Part shown: positions 8,371 through 16,764 of the stretch, piece by piece
Position numbering within the stretch: the first letter of the stretch is position 1
Layout of the letters: the number at the start of each line of letters is the position of its first letter
Assembly: GCF_001557325.1 (NCBI RefSeq)
Contig: NZ_LSJS01000096.1
Location: 1 to 47,573, forward strand
Origin: Erythrobacter donghaensis
Lineage (GTDB): Bacteria > Pseudomonadota > Alphaproteobacteria > Sphingomonadales > Sphingomonadaceae
Direction of reading: 5' to 3'
DNA: 47,573 bases
The notes under the pieces: model-generated
The model's database searches: none
The model's input: only the letters and a program-made list of their open reading frames with translations
Told to the model about the DNA's origin: nothing
Program-made: the position numbers and the translations under genes

Positions 8371-8832
8371 CCGGAACAAGCGGAACACCCCGCGCCTTCG
8401 CCGGTCGCCGAGCTCAACGCCCGCACAGCGCGCCGCCAGAAGCTGCTTATGGGCGCAATCGGTGCTCTCGTTCTCGTGGGCGGCAGCTGGTTCATTCTTG
8501 GCGGCGACGACAAACCCGCCGGCAGTGATCCTGACGCTGCACAGACCATCGATACGGCCGGCGTCGTCAACCGCGACCTCGCCAACCGCGAGTTCGTTGC
8601 GACCTACAGCAACCGGATCGATGCAGTGACCCGCGAGCAGAAGGCGCTGCGCGATGCGAGCGTACCGCGCAGCGAGATCGAAGAGCAGCTGGCGGCGCTC
8701 AAGGCCGAGAACCAGGCGATGCGTACCGACGGTCAGGCGGCGATCGATGCAATCTCGGCCGAGAATGCCGAGCTCAGAACCCGGCTTGCCAGTCAGCCGC
8801 CTGCCCCGCTCCCTGCTGCTCCGCCGCCGGCC
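8335..8832 (+). pseudogene. TraB (F-type T4SS, VirB10-like) N-terminal relic
   Basis: The frame is open from 8335 and reads Ala/Pro-rich residues, then ARRQKLLMGAIGALVLVGGSWFILGG (one membrane helix) and a coiled coil (EIEEQLAALKAENQA...). This is the inner-membrane end of an F-type TraB. The start codon and first residues are missing on the left, next to the AlpA core. On the right the coiled coil is cut near 8832 and joined out of frame to TraN sequence. The large periplasmic beta-barrel domain of TraB is absent. It is a dead fragment left by deletion; an internal ATG at 8449 opens a short frame that ends at 8892. Confidence 0.65.
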
Positions 8833-8833
8833 T

Positions 8834-9493
8834 ACAGGCGGCGAACTCCAGAACATCGTAGCGACGCGGGACGTCACCACCAGTCGCGATGAAAGCCGCT
8901 GCGCCACCTTCGCAGCGGATGCCAGCTGCCGCGAGGCCACCGAGGCCTGCTCTGACAGCGATCCGGTCATCCGGATCATCGACGGTGTTGCCGTGACACA
9001 GCCCTGCTGGGCTTGGGAGCGGCAGTTCACCTGCGCACAATATGTCGAAGCACAGGACTGCCAAACCCTCGAGACGACCCCGGGCTGCGCGCTGGTCGGC
9101 GAGGAATGCCTCTCAGGCGAGCCCTGTCGCACCTGGGAGCGGGTCTATGACTGTCCGGTTCCCGATCAGCCCGGCAGCCCAAACCAGTTCATCTGTGACG
9201 GCGACGTCTATTGCATCGATGGCTCATGCGAGACGATCGAGCGCGAGGCGAACGACGAGTTCAAGGATGCCGTCGTCGCATTGAATGCGATGGACCAGGC
9301 GCGCCGCGAGCTCGACCCCGACACGCTCACCCTGTTCAAGGGCACCCGCAACACCTGCTCCTCCAAGGTCTTCGGCGTCCTCAATTGCTGCAAGGGCAAG
9401 GGCTTTCCGCTGATCCCCGGGATCCAGCTCCTTGTGAGCCTTGGCTGCAGCCGCGAGGAGATGCTGCTGCATGAACGCGATGCCAAGGGCCTG
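8834..9493 (+). pseudogene. TraN (F-type mating-pair stabilisation) relic
   Basis: Cys-rich segments (CWAWERQFTCA, CRTWERVYDCP, FICDGDVYCIDGSC), then LFKGTRNTCSSKVFG and LNCCKGKGF...LGCSREEMLLHERDAKGL, match the C-terminal half of TraN. TraN is the outer-membrane adhesin that stabilises mating pairs in F-type conjugation. The N-terminal half is gone: the fragment starts right at the broken TraB, and the last ~100 residues are replaced after KGL. Everything between traB and traN in an F-type operon has thus been deleted. Because the preceding frame reads through, an open frame exists, but it cannot make a normal TraN. Confidence 0.7.
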
Positions 9494-9578
9494 TCTTTTG
9501 GAGGCAGTCTTAGGCGAGCGGATCGGCGTTGCGGACGAAGAGTTGGAAGTGATCGGGCCGCTGTTGCCACCTGTCGGG

Positions 9579-11375
9579 TCAAGTCCTGCCGGTGACTGCC
9601 GACGGCCAGAGCCCCCTGCCATAGAGTTCCCGCCTCGCCAGGGTCCGCTCTGGCGAGGGAAAACCAAAGAGTTTGCGCTGCACAGCCCAGCTCGTGGGCA
9701 CGTTGGAATTGAGCAGCGCCTTGCGGTCGAGGTCCGCTGGCTGCGTGCCATCAATGATCGCAGTTGCGATATCGGGCGCGAGATAGTTCAACCTTATCAG
9801 ACGAGCAAAATGCGTCGGTCTGCATCCTTGCATCTTTGCGAGATCCTCGATCCCCAGTGCGCGATGTTCATCGACGAGCATCTGCGCGCGCCTTGCTTCT
9901 CTGATAAGTCCGACCAGCTTCGGGTCGGGGTTCCCTTGGCAGTCTCCTGAACGCGGATTGATGTGCAGCGAAGGCCATCGTTCGGCGGTAATGGCCCGGA
10001 CATCTACCTCGAGAACGTAGCGGGCATCGCTGCACGGCCAGTCCGACGGCCTTCCTTTGAATGCCGTTTTGCAGTCCCATCCCATGAGTCGGCGCAGTTC
10101 AAGCGACCGAAAGGTGATCGCGACAGTCTCTTCAGCGACCTCAACGCGGTGCAAGAGAGCAGAAAACATACCTGGCAGCCATTCCGGACGTGCATTCTCG
10201 ATCATCCTTGCGACCGCCTTCCCGCGATGGGCCAACTGGTCGAGGTCATCTCCGAAAATGCCGAGACCCTTGAATGCTGCCCTGAGCTTGGCCCTGTCAC
10301 TGAGGAAATCGCCAACCGCAGCCAGAACAGTCCGGTCAAGATTATCCGCATTGCAACGATACGCACGGCGGAACTCGACCTGCGACCAGGCCGCATTGCT
10401 CGACACATAGGCACAATAGGTCCGGCCGCGCTGCCAGTTGAGATCGAGCAGCATGTGCCTGCCAAGATCATCCCACAGCAAGCCGGCAAGAAAGTGATGG
10501 GTCTCCTTGGCATGAGGCGAGCGCTTCTTGCGCTCCTCGCTCAATGCTTGGGCCGCCGCCCATGTTTCCTGGCTTATCAGCGGATCATGGACGCCCTGGT
10601 AGGTTGTGCTGTGGCCGCGGATCTGGCCGACATAAATCGGATTGCGAAGGATGCCGTATACGGTTCCGGGCGACATCGGGGTGCCGCCGCGCGCGAGACC
10701 CCCACGCGACAGCTTGACCGAGCTGCAATAGCCTGCCTCGCGCACGGCCGTCATCACCGAAGTGTATCGCCGGGTCCTCAGGAACTCGGCGAAGATGAAG
10801 CGCACGATCCTGGCCTCAGCTTCATCCACACGAAGGCCGTCCTTGCCAGCGACATAGCCAAATGGCGGCAGGCCGCCGTGGATGCGTCCATGACGTTTTC
10901 GGGTACGGATGCTGTCGCGGACCCGCTCGGCAATCAGTTCGCGCTCGAACTGCGAAAAGGTGAGCAACACGTTGAGAATCATCCGGCCCATGCTGTCGGA
11001 GGTGTCAAAAGCTTGGGAGATTGACACGAGCGTGATCGATTGCCGGTCGAACAATTCGACCAGACGGACGAAATCGAGCAGACTACGGGTAAGTCGGTCT
11101 ATCTTGTAGACGACCACCGCGTCGACTTCCCCCGCCTCGACGTCCTGCATCAGACGGGATAGCGCCGGGCGCTCAAGTCCGCTACCGGAGTGTCCGCCAT
11201 CGTCATAGTGCTGTGGCAGTTCAACCCAGCCTTTGTATTGCTGGCTCTTGATGTAGGCGCTGCAGATCTCTCGCTGGGTGACCAGCGAATTGACATCGTG
11301 CGCGAGACGTTGCGTTGTGCTCTTGCGGGTGTAGATCGCGCAGCGCTTGATCGGCAGGCTTTGCTCGGTGAGCAT
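9579..11375 (-). CDS. large serine recombinase (site-specific integrase)
   Basis: A 598-residue recombinase. The N-terminal resolvase domain has the nucleophile in YTRKS (Ser19) plus YDDGGHSGSGLERPAL and YKIDRLTRS. A recombinase domain follows (RTRKRHGRIHGGLPPFGYV ... GTVYGILRNPIYVGQIRGH). The usual zinc-ribbon cysteines after it are not evident. Such enzymes integrate and excise phages or islands through short att sites. The ATG at 11375 has AGGAG nine bases upstream. It is not coupled to any neighbour; it sits between F-type transfer relics and the wec genes, so it may have brought in the now-decayed element to its left. Confidence 0.9.
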   Translation of the reverse strand: MLTEQSLPIKRCAIYTRKSTTQRLAHDVNSLVTQREICSAYIKSQQYKGWVELPQHYDDGGHSGSGLERPALSRLMQDVEAGEVDAVVVYKIDRLTRSLLDFVRLVELFDRQSITLVSISQAFDTSDSMGRMILNVLLTFSQFERELIAERVRDSIRTRKRHGRIHGGLPPFGYVAGKDGLRVDEAEARIVRFIFAEFLRTRRYTSVMTAVREAGYCSSVKLSRGGLARGGTPMSPGTVYGILRNPIYVGQIRGHSTTYQGVHDPLISQETWAAAQALSEERKKRSPHAKETHHFLAGLLWDDLGRHMLLDLNWQRGRTYCAYVSSNAAWSQVEFRRAYRCNADNLDRTVLAAVGDFLSDRAKLRAAFKGLGIFGDDLDQLAHRGKAVARMIENARPEWLPGMFSALLHRVEVAEETVAITFRSLELRRLMGWDCKTAFKGRPSDWPCSDARYVLEVDVRAITAERWPSLHINPRSGDCQGNPDPKLVGLIREARRAQMLVDEHRALGIEDLAKMQGCRPTHFARLIRLNYLAPDIATAIIDGTQPADLDRKALLNSNVPTSWAVQRKLFGFPSPERTLARRELYGRGLWPSAVTGRT

Positions 11376-11447
11376 CTTCAGGTCTCCTGGTGCGTCAGGT
11401 CCCTGATGAACCCGCAGCGGCGTCGCGTCTAACCAAGAGATGATGGT

Positions 11448-11475
11448 AAAATCGCGGCAAGCCTAACGCGATTTT
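11448..11475. terminator. perfect 9-bp stem, bidirectional terminator-like
   Basis: AAAATCGCG and CGCGATTTT are exact inverted copies separated by 10 bases. The A-tract and T-tract flanks give it the look of a terminator or attachment-like dyad between the recombinase start and wecC. Confidence 0.4.
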
Positions 11476-11496
11476 AAGCCCTTTGCGGCCATCACC

Positions 11497-11515
11497 CGTC
11501 CCGGACACCGGGACG
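11497..11515. promoter_or_regulatory. hairpin directly before wecC
   Basis: CGTCCCGG-ACA-CCGGGACG is a perfect 8-bp stem with a 3-base loop, ending 8 bases before the wecC ATG. Its right arm covers the only purine-rich ribosome-site candidate (GGGACGAAG), so it could limit wecC translation. Confidence 0.45.
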
Positions 11516-11523
11516 AAGACCGC

Positions 11524-12828
11524 ATGAACGCTCCTTTCGATGCCACAGCGGCGCTCGGGCGCAAGGCCCTCGCGCATCCCGCGCCCGATCATCAGGTCGC
11601 GGTGATTGGCCTCGGCTATATCGGCCTGCCCACCGCCGCGTTGCTCGCTTCCTACGGGTGGAGCGTGTGCGGGGTCGACGTGTCGCAGCGCGTGGTCGAC
11701 ACGGTCAACGCGGGCGGCGTCCATATCGAGGAGCGCGATCTCGACAAGCTGGTGCACGATGCGATCACCGCGCGGACGCTGGTCGCATCGACCGAGGTGC
11801 CGACCGCGAGCTTCTACATGATCGCCGTGCCCACCCCGCTGGGCGAAAACAACGCCCCCGACATCACCTATGTCGAGGCCGCCGCGCGCGCGATCGCGCC
11901 CAGGATCCTGCCCGGCGCCTGCGTGATCGTCGAGAGCACCTCGCCGGTCGGCACCACCGAGAGGGTGGCGCAGATCATCAGCGAAATGCGTCCCGATCTG
12001 GTCGTGCCCCAAGACGGCGGCGACGATGAGGCGGACATCGCGCTCGCCTATTGCCCCGAACGCGTGTTGCCCGGGCGGATCGTCAACGAACTCGTCCACA
12101 ACGACCGCGTGATCGGCGGCGTCACCCCGGCCTGCGCCGAGCGCGCGGCGGTGCTCTATACCAGCTTCGTCAAGGGCGACTGCCTCTACACCACCGCCCG
12201 CGTCGCCGAGACGGTGAAGCTGGTCGAGAACTCGTTCCGCGACGTGAACATTGCGTTCGCGAACGAGCTTTCGATGATCGCCGACGTGATCGGGGTCGAC
12301 GTGTGGGAGGTGATCCGCCTCGCCAACCGCCACCCGCGCGTCAACATCCTCCAGCCCGGCCCCGGCGTGGGCGGGCATTGCATCGCGGTCGACCCGTGGT
12401 TCCTCGTGGCGGGCGCGCCCTCGGCCGCGCGGCTGGTGCGCACCGCGCGCGAGGTCAATGACCACAAGGCGGTCCACACCGAAGGCAAGATCCGCGCATT
12501 GCTCGATGCGGTGCCAGGAGGCACGGTCGCGCTGCTCGGACTGGCGTTCAAGCCCGACATCGACGATTTCCGCGAAAGCCCCGCGCTGGAGATCGCCGAA
12601 GCGCTTTCCCATACCCACGGGGAGCGCATCCTGGTGGTCGAGCCCTTCACCGAAGAACTGCCCAAGGCGCTCGAAGGCACGGGAGCGCGGCTGGTCACCC
12701 TTGACGCAGGCCTGAGGCAGGCCGAGATTGTGGTGGTGCTGGTCGATCACACCGCCTTCAAGCATCTCGGCCACGAAGACCTGGTCGGCAAGCTCGTGTT
12801 CGACACGCGAGGCATGCTGCGGTTGTGA
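11524..12828 (+). CDS. wecC: UDP-N-acetyl-D-mannosamine dehydrogenase
   Basis: Oxidises UDP-ManNAc to UDP-ManNAcA with two NAD+ in the cytoplasm, supplying an acidic sugar for surface polysaccharide. The 434-residue protein has an N-terminal Rossmann fold (GLGYIG, residues 29-34), the central dimerisation helix (ETVKLVENSFRDVNIAFANE), the catalytic Cys286 in GPGVGGHCIAVDPWF, and the C-terminal UDP-binding domain (LLGLAFKPDIDDFRESPA). Length and all key residues fit active enzymes of the UDP-glucose/GDP-mannose dehydrogenase family. It overlaps wecB by 4 bases (GTGA), so the two are coupled and form the usual epimerase-dehydrogenase pair. A strong hairpin lies just before the start codon. Confidence 0.93.
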   Translation: MNAPFDATAALGRKALAHPAPDHQVAVIGLGYIGLPTAALLASYGWSVCGVDVSQRVVDTVNAGGVHIEERDLDKLVHDAITARTLVASTEVPTASFYMIAVPTPLGENNAPDITYVEAAARAIAPRILPGACVIVESTSPVGTTERVAQIISEMRPDLVVPQDGGDDEADIALAYCPERVLPGRIVNELVHNDRVIGGVTPACAERAAVLYTSFVKGDCLYTTARVAETVKLVENSFRDVNIAFANELSMIADVIGVDVWEVIRLANRHPRVNILQPGPGVGGHCIAVDPWFLVAGAPSAARLVRTAREVNDHKAVHTEGKIRALLDAVPGGTVALLGLAFKPDIDDFRESPALEIAEALSHTHGERILVVEPFTEELPKALEGTGARLVTLDAGLRQAEIVVVLVDHTAFKHLGHEDLVGKLVFDTRGMLRL

Positions 12829-13976
12829 GCAGCGAGCGAACGCCGGGCGGGGGCAGGCCTCGCATCGTGGTCACCTTCGGCACCCGGCCCGAGGCGATCA
12901 AGATGTTCCCGGTGGTCTTCGCGCTGCGCGAGACCGGCCTGTTCGATGTCAAGGTGGTGGTCACCGCCCAGCACCGCGAGCTGCTCGATTCCGTGCTGGC
13001 GCTGTCCGGGATCACGCCCGACGTCGATCTCGACCTGATGCAGCCCGACCAGTCGCTCGACGGTCTGGCAAGCCGCATTCTGACGCGTTTTGGGGAGGTA
13101 TTGGACGGGTTGTTGCCTGATCGTGTGCTGGTACATGGCGACACATTGACCACAATGATGGCAAGTCTTGCGTGCTATTTCCGGCGCATTCCGGTCGGCC
13201 ATGTCGAGGCGGGCCTGCGCAGCGGTGACATCTATTCGCCCTGGCCCGAGGAGGTGAACCGCAAGGTCACCGGCGTGATCGCCGATTGCCACTTCGCCCC
13301 GACCGAAACCGCCGCTGCGGCCTTGCGCGCCGAGAACGTGCCCCAGAGCGCGATCCATGTCACCGGCAACACGGTGATCGACGCGCTGCTGTTCGCGCAG
13401 GCAAGGATCTCCGCAGACCCCTCGCTCGCCCCGATGATCGCACCCCTGAAGGAACGTTTCGCGGGCAAGCGGATCGTCGCGGTCACGGCGCACCGGCGCG
13501 AGAACTTCGGCGCCGGGATGCAGCAGATCGCGCAGGGACTTCAATCGCTTGCGACGCGGCCCGATGTCGCGATCATCTGCCCGGTACACCCCAATCCCAA
13601 CGTCGGCGAGGTGCTCCGCCGGGCGCTGTCCGGGTTCGACAACATCGCGCTGATCGACCCGCTGAACTATCTCGATTTCGTTGCGATGATGGCCGCGAGC
13701 GACGTCGTCCTCACGGATTCGGGCGGGATCCAGGAGGAGGCCCCGAGCCTCGGCAAGCCGGTTCTGGTGATGCGCGACACGACCGAGCGCCCCGAGGGGG
13801 TTGCGGCAGGAACCGCGCGATTGGTGGGCGCGAATGCTGCTGTAATTGCAGCGGAAACCTCACGTCTTCTGGACGACCAAAGCGCTTATGATGCCATGGC
13901 CCGCGCGCACAACCCCTATGGCGATGGCATGGCAAGTGCACGGATTGCCGAACTTGTTGTCACCATGCACTTATGA
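12825..13976 (+). CDS. wecB: UDP-N-acetylglucosamine 2-epimerase (non-hydrolysing)
   Basis: Interconverts UDP-GlcNAc and UDP-ManNAc, the substrate of the preceding dehydrogenase. The GT-B fold is seen in order: GTRPEAIKMFP (19-29), VHGDT (103-107), GHVEAGLRSGD (125-135), PWPEEVNR (139-146), AHRRENFG, CPVHPNPNV and DSGGIQEEAP near the C-terminus. The catalytic acidic residues and the His of HRREN are all present. The start is GTG, overlapping the wecC stop. Length 383 residues is normal. An IS1595-like unit follows on the opposite strand and separates this pair from any further polysaccharide genes. Confidence 0.93.
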   Translation: MSSERTPGGGRPRIVVTFGTRPEAIKMFPVVFALRETGLFDVKVVVTAQHRELLDSVLALSGITPDVDLDLMQPDQSLDGLASRILTRFGEVLDGLLPDRVLVHGDTLTTMMASLACYFRRIPVGHVEAGLRSGDIYSPWPEEVNRKVTGVIADCHFAPTETAAAALRAENVPQSAIHVTGNTVIDALLFAQARISADPSLAPMIAPLKERFAGKRIVAVTAHRRENFGAGMQQIAQGLQSLATRPDVAIICPVHPNPNVGEVLRRALSGFDNIALIDPLNYLDFVAMMAASDVVLTDSGGIQEEAPSLGKPVLVMRDTTERPEGVAAGTARLVGANAAVIAAETSRLLDDQSAYDAMARAHNPYGDGMASARIAELVVTMHL

Positions 13977-14087
13977 GACAAAGCTTCGCGCGCGGATTAC
14001 AGTGGTTACGCGATCTTCAGCCCTTCTGCCTTGCGAAAAGGTATCAGAAACTGAGCTGGTCTTTCACAGGCCTCAATCGTTTATGGC

Positions 14088-15017
14088 TCAATTGTCCTCC
14101 ATAGGGGACCAATCAAAACGCGATTCGAGAACGCGATTCTCTTCTGAGTCATAATACGGGAAATTCGATATAAGCTCTTCGAATATGGCCTCTTTTTCTT
14201 GACGCCGATTATACTTAAATTCGATTTCTGCAAGAAAACTCCACATATGTATTCGCGAAACTTGCCTTGCTGAACGGAGCATACGGCGGACTGTCGACCA
14301 GTAGGCCTCGATATGGTTGGTGGAGTGGCCCCTAAAGTCATGAAAGGCGACGGAATGGTTGACTTGGACGTGATCAAAACCATGCTGGCCCAGCGTCCGG
14401 TAGCCTGGCAGCATGTCGGTCACGACCTTTGAACCGGGCATGACACGGGCGACAATGTTCGGAATGAGGGTTCCTGACGTTCGGTCTGGCACTATTGCCG
14501 ACAAAACCTTACCCTCGCATGCCAATCCAAAAACGATAACGGCATCGTTCGGCTTCCCTGCAGTACTAGCAATGTAGCGGAGATGCACCTCATCAATATG
14601 GACGGTCTTGCCCTCGCCCCCAAGCTTATCTGGTCGCGCCATAGCTGCCATGTGCACCCTGATCATCCTGCAGAGCCGATGCGAGCTGTTGTGACCGATC
14701 CCAAGTTGCCTTCGGATAAATCCTGCGCGCATTCCGGTCGACGTGTTGGAGAACAGAAAAAAGGCATAAAACCATGCCATAAGCGATAGGTTGGACCGAT
14801 ACATAACGGTGCCCTTGAGCGGCGAAACGTGTTTTCCGCAGGCATGCCGCCATTTCTTGGTACCCTTGATCCGCGACCAGTGACCATGCTTTCCGCAGCC
14901 CGGGCAAGGCGGATGGGTCCCAAATCTAGCGTCGAAAATGTGCTGCAGACACGATTCTTCGTTCGGAAACCGCTCGAAGAACTGCGCAATTCCGAGGGGC
15001 TTTGACTTCCCTGCCAT
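14088..15017 (-). CDS. IS1595-family transposase (catalytically intact)
   Basis: A 309-residue ISXO2-like DDE-type transposase. It has an N-terminal zinc ribbon (CPGCG near 38-42, Cys60), a helical linker (MAWFYAFFLFSNTSTG) and a catalytic core: D142 in HIDEVHL, D201 in VVTDMLPGY and N234/E237 in HSTNHIEAYW, followed by basic residues (STVRR). The ATG at 15017 was chosen because the upstream gene stops one base before it (TGA-A-ATG) and GGGAG lies at ribosome-site distance. A longer frame from 15059 is less likely. It is therefore translated together with the degenerate paralogue upstream. Terminal inverted repeats were not found by eye. Confidence 0.85.
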   Translation of the reverse strand: MAGKSKPLGIAQFFERFPNEESCLQHIFDARFGTHPPCPGCGKHGHWSRIKGTKKWRHACGKHVSPLKGTVMYRSNLSLMAWFYAFFLFSNTSTGMRAGFIRRQLGIGHNSSHRLCRMIRVHMAAMARPDKLGGEGKTVHIDEVHLRYIASTAGKPNDAVIVFGLACEGKVLSAIVPDRTSGTLIPNIVARVMPGSKVVTDMLPGYRTLGQHGFDHVQVNHSVAFHDFRGHSTNHIEAYWSTVRRMLRSARQVSRIHMWSFLAEIEFKYNRRQEKEAIFEELISNFPYYDSEENRVLESRFDWSPMEDN

Positions 15018-15018
15018 T

Positions 15019-15978
15019 TCAGTTCTCCCGGGTTGCTTGGGTGCCAAGCGGCAGGCCATACCCTATGGTCAAATCAGGGAAGGCGCTAATCATGTCCCAA
15101 TAGGTCTGCGCCGACCGATTTCGACGATTGTAGCGGAACAGAAATTCACCGAGGTAGAGCCATAGATGCGTACGCGATGCATACTTGTGGTGCGTCTGGA
15201 AGGGCCAGAGGAAATAGGATAGGAAGCCCTTGATCGCATCTGACTCTTGAGGATGGTCCGTGAAGTAGCACGGGAGCATGGTTGCTCGCGGTGGCCGGGA
15301 ACCATAATCGGAAAACAGCCGGTGCGTGCGGTAGCAGGTCGTGCGCAAATCGCCGTGACCAGGCACCATTTTCGCAACAGCCTGGAGCGCAAATCTCTGA
15401 CGGGAAGAACCGATTACCTGACAATCGACCTTGCCGTCCCGTGCGGCGAACAGGATATTGGCACGATTTTGGCCGGAGGTGCCTGAGCGTACACGGCGCA
15501 GGTTCTCCACCCTCACTTCGATATCCTGTCCTGGCGAAGCAATTGGTGTCATGCGTCCCAACTCGGACATATGCCATCGGATCTTATGAGCCATGAGGAA
15601 GGCCGCGCGATAGCTAATCCCGAGATGGCGCTCGAGAAAACCTGCATTCACACCCTCGTGCGAATTGGCAAAGTGCAGCATCGCATAGAACCAGAGCCGA
15701 AGGGGCAGCCTGGTGCGATGAAAAACAGTGCCTGCAAGCGGCGAAACAAGTGCACCGCAGCAATCCAGTACATATTGCTTGCTCTTTCGGCGGTGCCAGC
15801 TCCTGACGCCGCCACACTTGTGACAAGGGAGGCCCTGGCCGAACCGTGTGTGCATCACATGTTCAAGACAAGCATCTTCTGAGCCGAAACGCAGTGCAAC
15901 CTCCTGAAGACTGGTGCCATCGTAGCCTGGGCGTGAAAGGCGCGATCGAACCGGCGCGTATCCTAGATCAAATGGCAT
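15019..15978 (-). CDS. IS1595-like transposase paralogue lacking the catalytic triad
   Basis: A 319-residue protein with the same architecture as its downstream neighbour: zinc ribbon (CHKCG at 52-56, Cys73/74), LRLWFYAMLHFANSHEGVNAGF linker, and an RNase-H-like region. Aligned to the neighbour, the first Asp becomes Arg156, the second Thr214, and the Asn/Glu site becomes Glu245/Ala248. The frame is full length with no stops and is coupled to the active copy, so it has been kept as an open gene rather than decayed. It could be a DNA-binding partner or regulator of transposition. Alternatively it is a recently inactivated transposase. No function is established. Confidence 0.65.
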   Translation of the reverse strand: MPFDLGYAPVRSRLSRPGYDGTSLQEVALRFGSEDACLEHVMHTRFGQGLPCHKCGGVRSWHRRKSKQYVLDCCGALVSPLAGTVFHRTRLPLRLWFYAMLHFANSHEGVNAGFLERHLGISYRAAFLMAHKIRWHMSELGRMTPIASPGQDIEVRVENLRRVRSGTSGQNRANILFAARDGKVDCQVIGSSRQRFALQAVAKMVPGHGDLRTTCYRTHRLFSDYGSRPPRATMLPCYFTDHPQESDAIKGFLSYFLWPFQTHHKYASRTHLWLYLGEFLFRYNRRNRSAQTYWDMISAFPDLTIGYGLPLGTQATREN

Positions 15979-16659
15979 TGAGGGGATCCTCCACTGACTT
16001 TTCGATGGGCTCGCGCACCTGCTGCACCGGCCCGCTTCAAGAACCCGCGCGTACGCATCGCCTGAATCTGCTATGAGCCTTTTCTGCCATCTTTACATAG
16101 TCGTTAGGTGCCGTTCGTTCATTCATTAAGCCGCTTCATCAAGGGTGTAGGCGGTGCTGCACCTCCCGGGATTCGCCGCGCCCACAAGATCGCTCGCACG
16201 GCATCGATGCTGGTCACGCGCCTGCCCGGTCCAACTGCACCACCTTTGTACCGAGTGTCGGCGCTTTCACGCCAAACGCATCGCCGGTGCTCCTCGTGGG
16301 TGCACGCACTTTAGGGCCTCAAACAGGCTTCCGCGACGAACCCGCCCAGGCACTTCCCGCGCGAACAGCCTCAAGTGCTGTTCCAAGCCGACGAGAAGCC
16401 TCACCATCGGCAGACAAAGGCAAAATTGCTTGCCGCACGGACAGTAGGCTATAGCTGAAAGCCGATGCGCAGTCTGATAGAGATCGAACGGCTTTACGCC
16501 GATAGGTTACACTTTTCGCCCAAGGCCGAAGCCGAGGCGAAGAGTCCGTTGATGCTCGATTCGGTAAGCAAGAACTCATCGATGATGCAGTGTTCGGCCC
16601 GCAAAGGGCGCCACGCAGCGCAGCAGCCTTTTGCGATGCTGCACTTTAAAGACAGCCGG
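15979..16659. other. gap without a recognisable gene
   Basis: Several short frames exist but none matches a known protein or has a good ribosome site. The stretch lies between the IS1595-like unit and the surviving 3' end of cysD, so it is probably scrambled DNA left where the body of cysD was lost. No clean terminal repeats, tRNA or terminator were recognised. Confidence 0.5.
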
Positions 16660-16764
16660 GATTTGACCGACCTGCTCGCCACCGGATCCGAACGTCAGGG
16701 CCGCGCGATCGACAAGGGGCAGTGGGCGAGCATGGAAGACAAGAAGCAGGAAGGTTACTTCTGA
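16660..16764 (+). pseudogene. cysD: cysD 3' remnant (sulfate adenylyltransferase subunit 2)
   Basis: The last ~34 codons read [20 protein letters not shown]...[11 protein letters not shown], the conserved C-terminus of CysD (SERQGR.ID...SMEkKKQEGYF). The rest of the ~300-residue gene is absent; upstream sequence in this frame is unrelated. The stop overlaps the cysN start in the usual TGATG arrangement, so the junction with cysN is ancestral and the loss happened upstream. CysN needs CysD for ATP sulfurylase activity, so a complete copy must exist elsewhere or the pathway is broken. Confidence 0.75.

Noticed and set aside
9494..9572. Short frame (GVADEELEVIGPLLPP) resembling the N-terminus of an IS5-type transposase
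   Set aside because: Only about 16 residues of resemblance, no start codon and no continuation; could be chance.
11395..12774. Long minus-strand frame (His/Asp-rich, 459 residues)
   Set aside because: Antisense shadow of wecC caused by high GC third positions; no family motifs.
15979..16659. Possible passenger gene of the IS1595-like unit
   Set aside because: Frames here lack ribosome sites, conserved motifs and consistent length; more likely junction debris.
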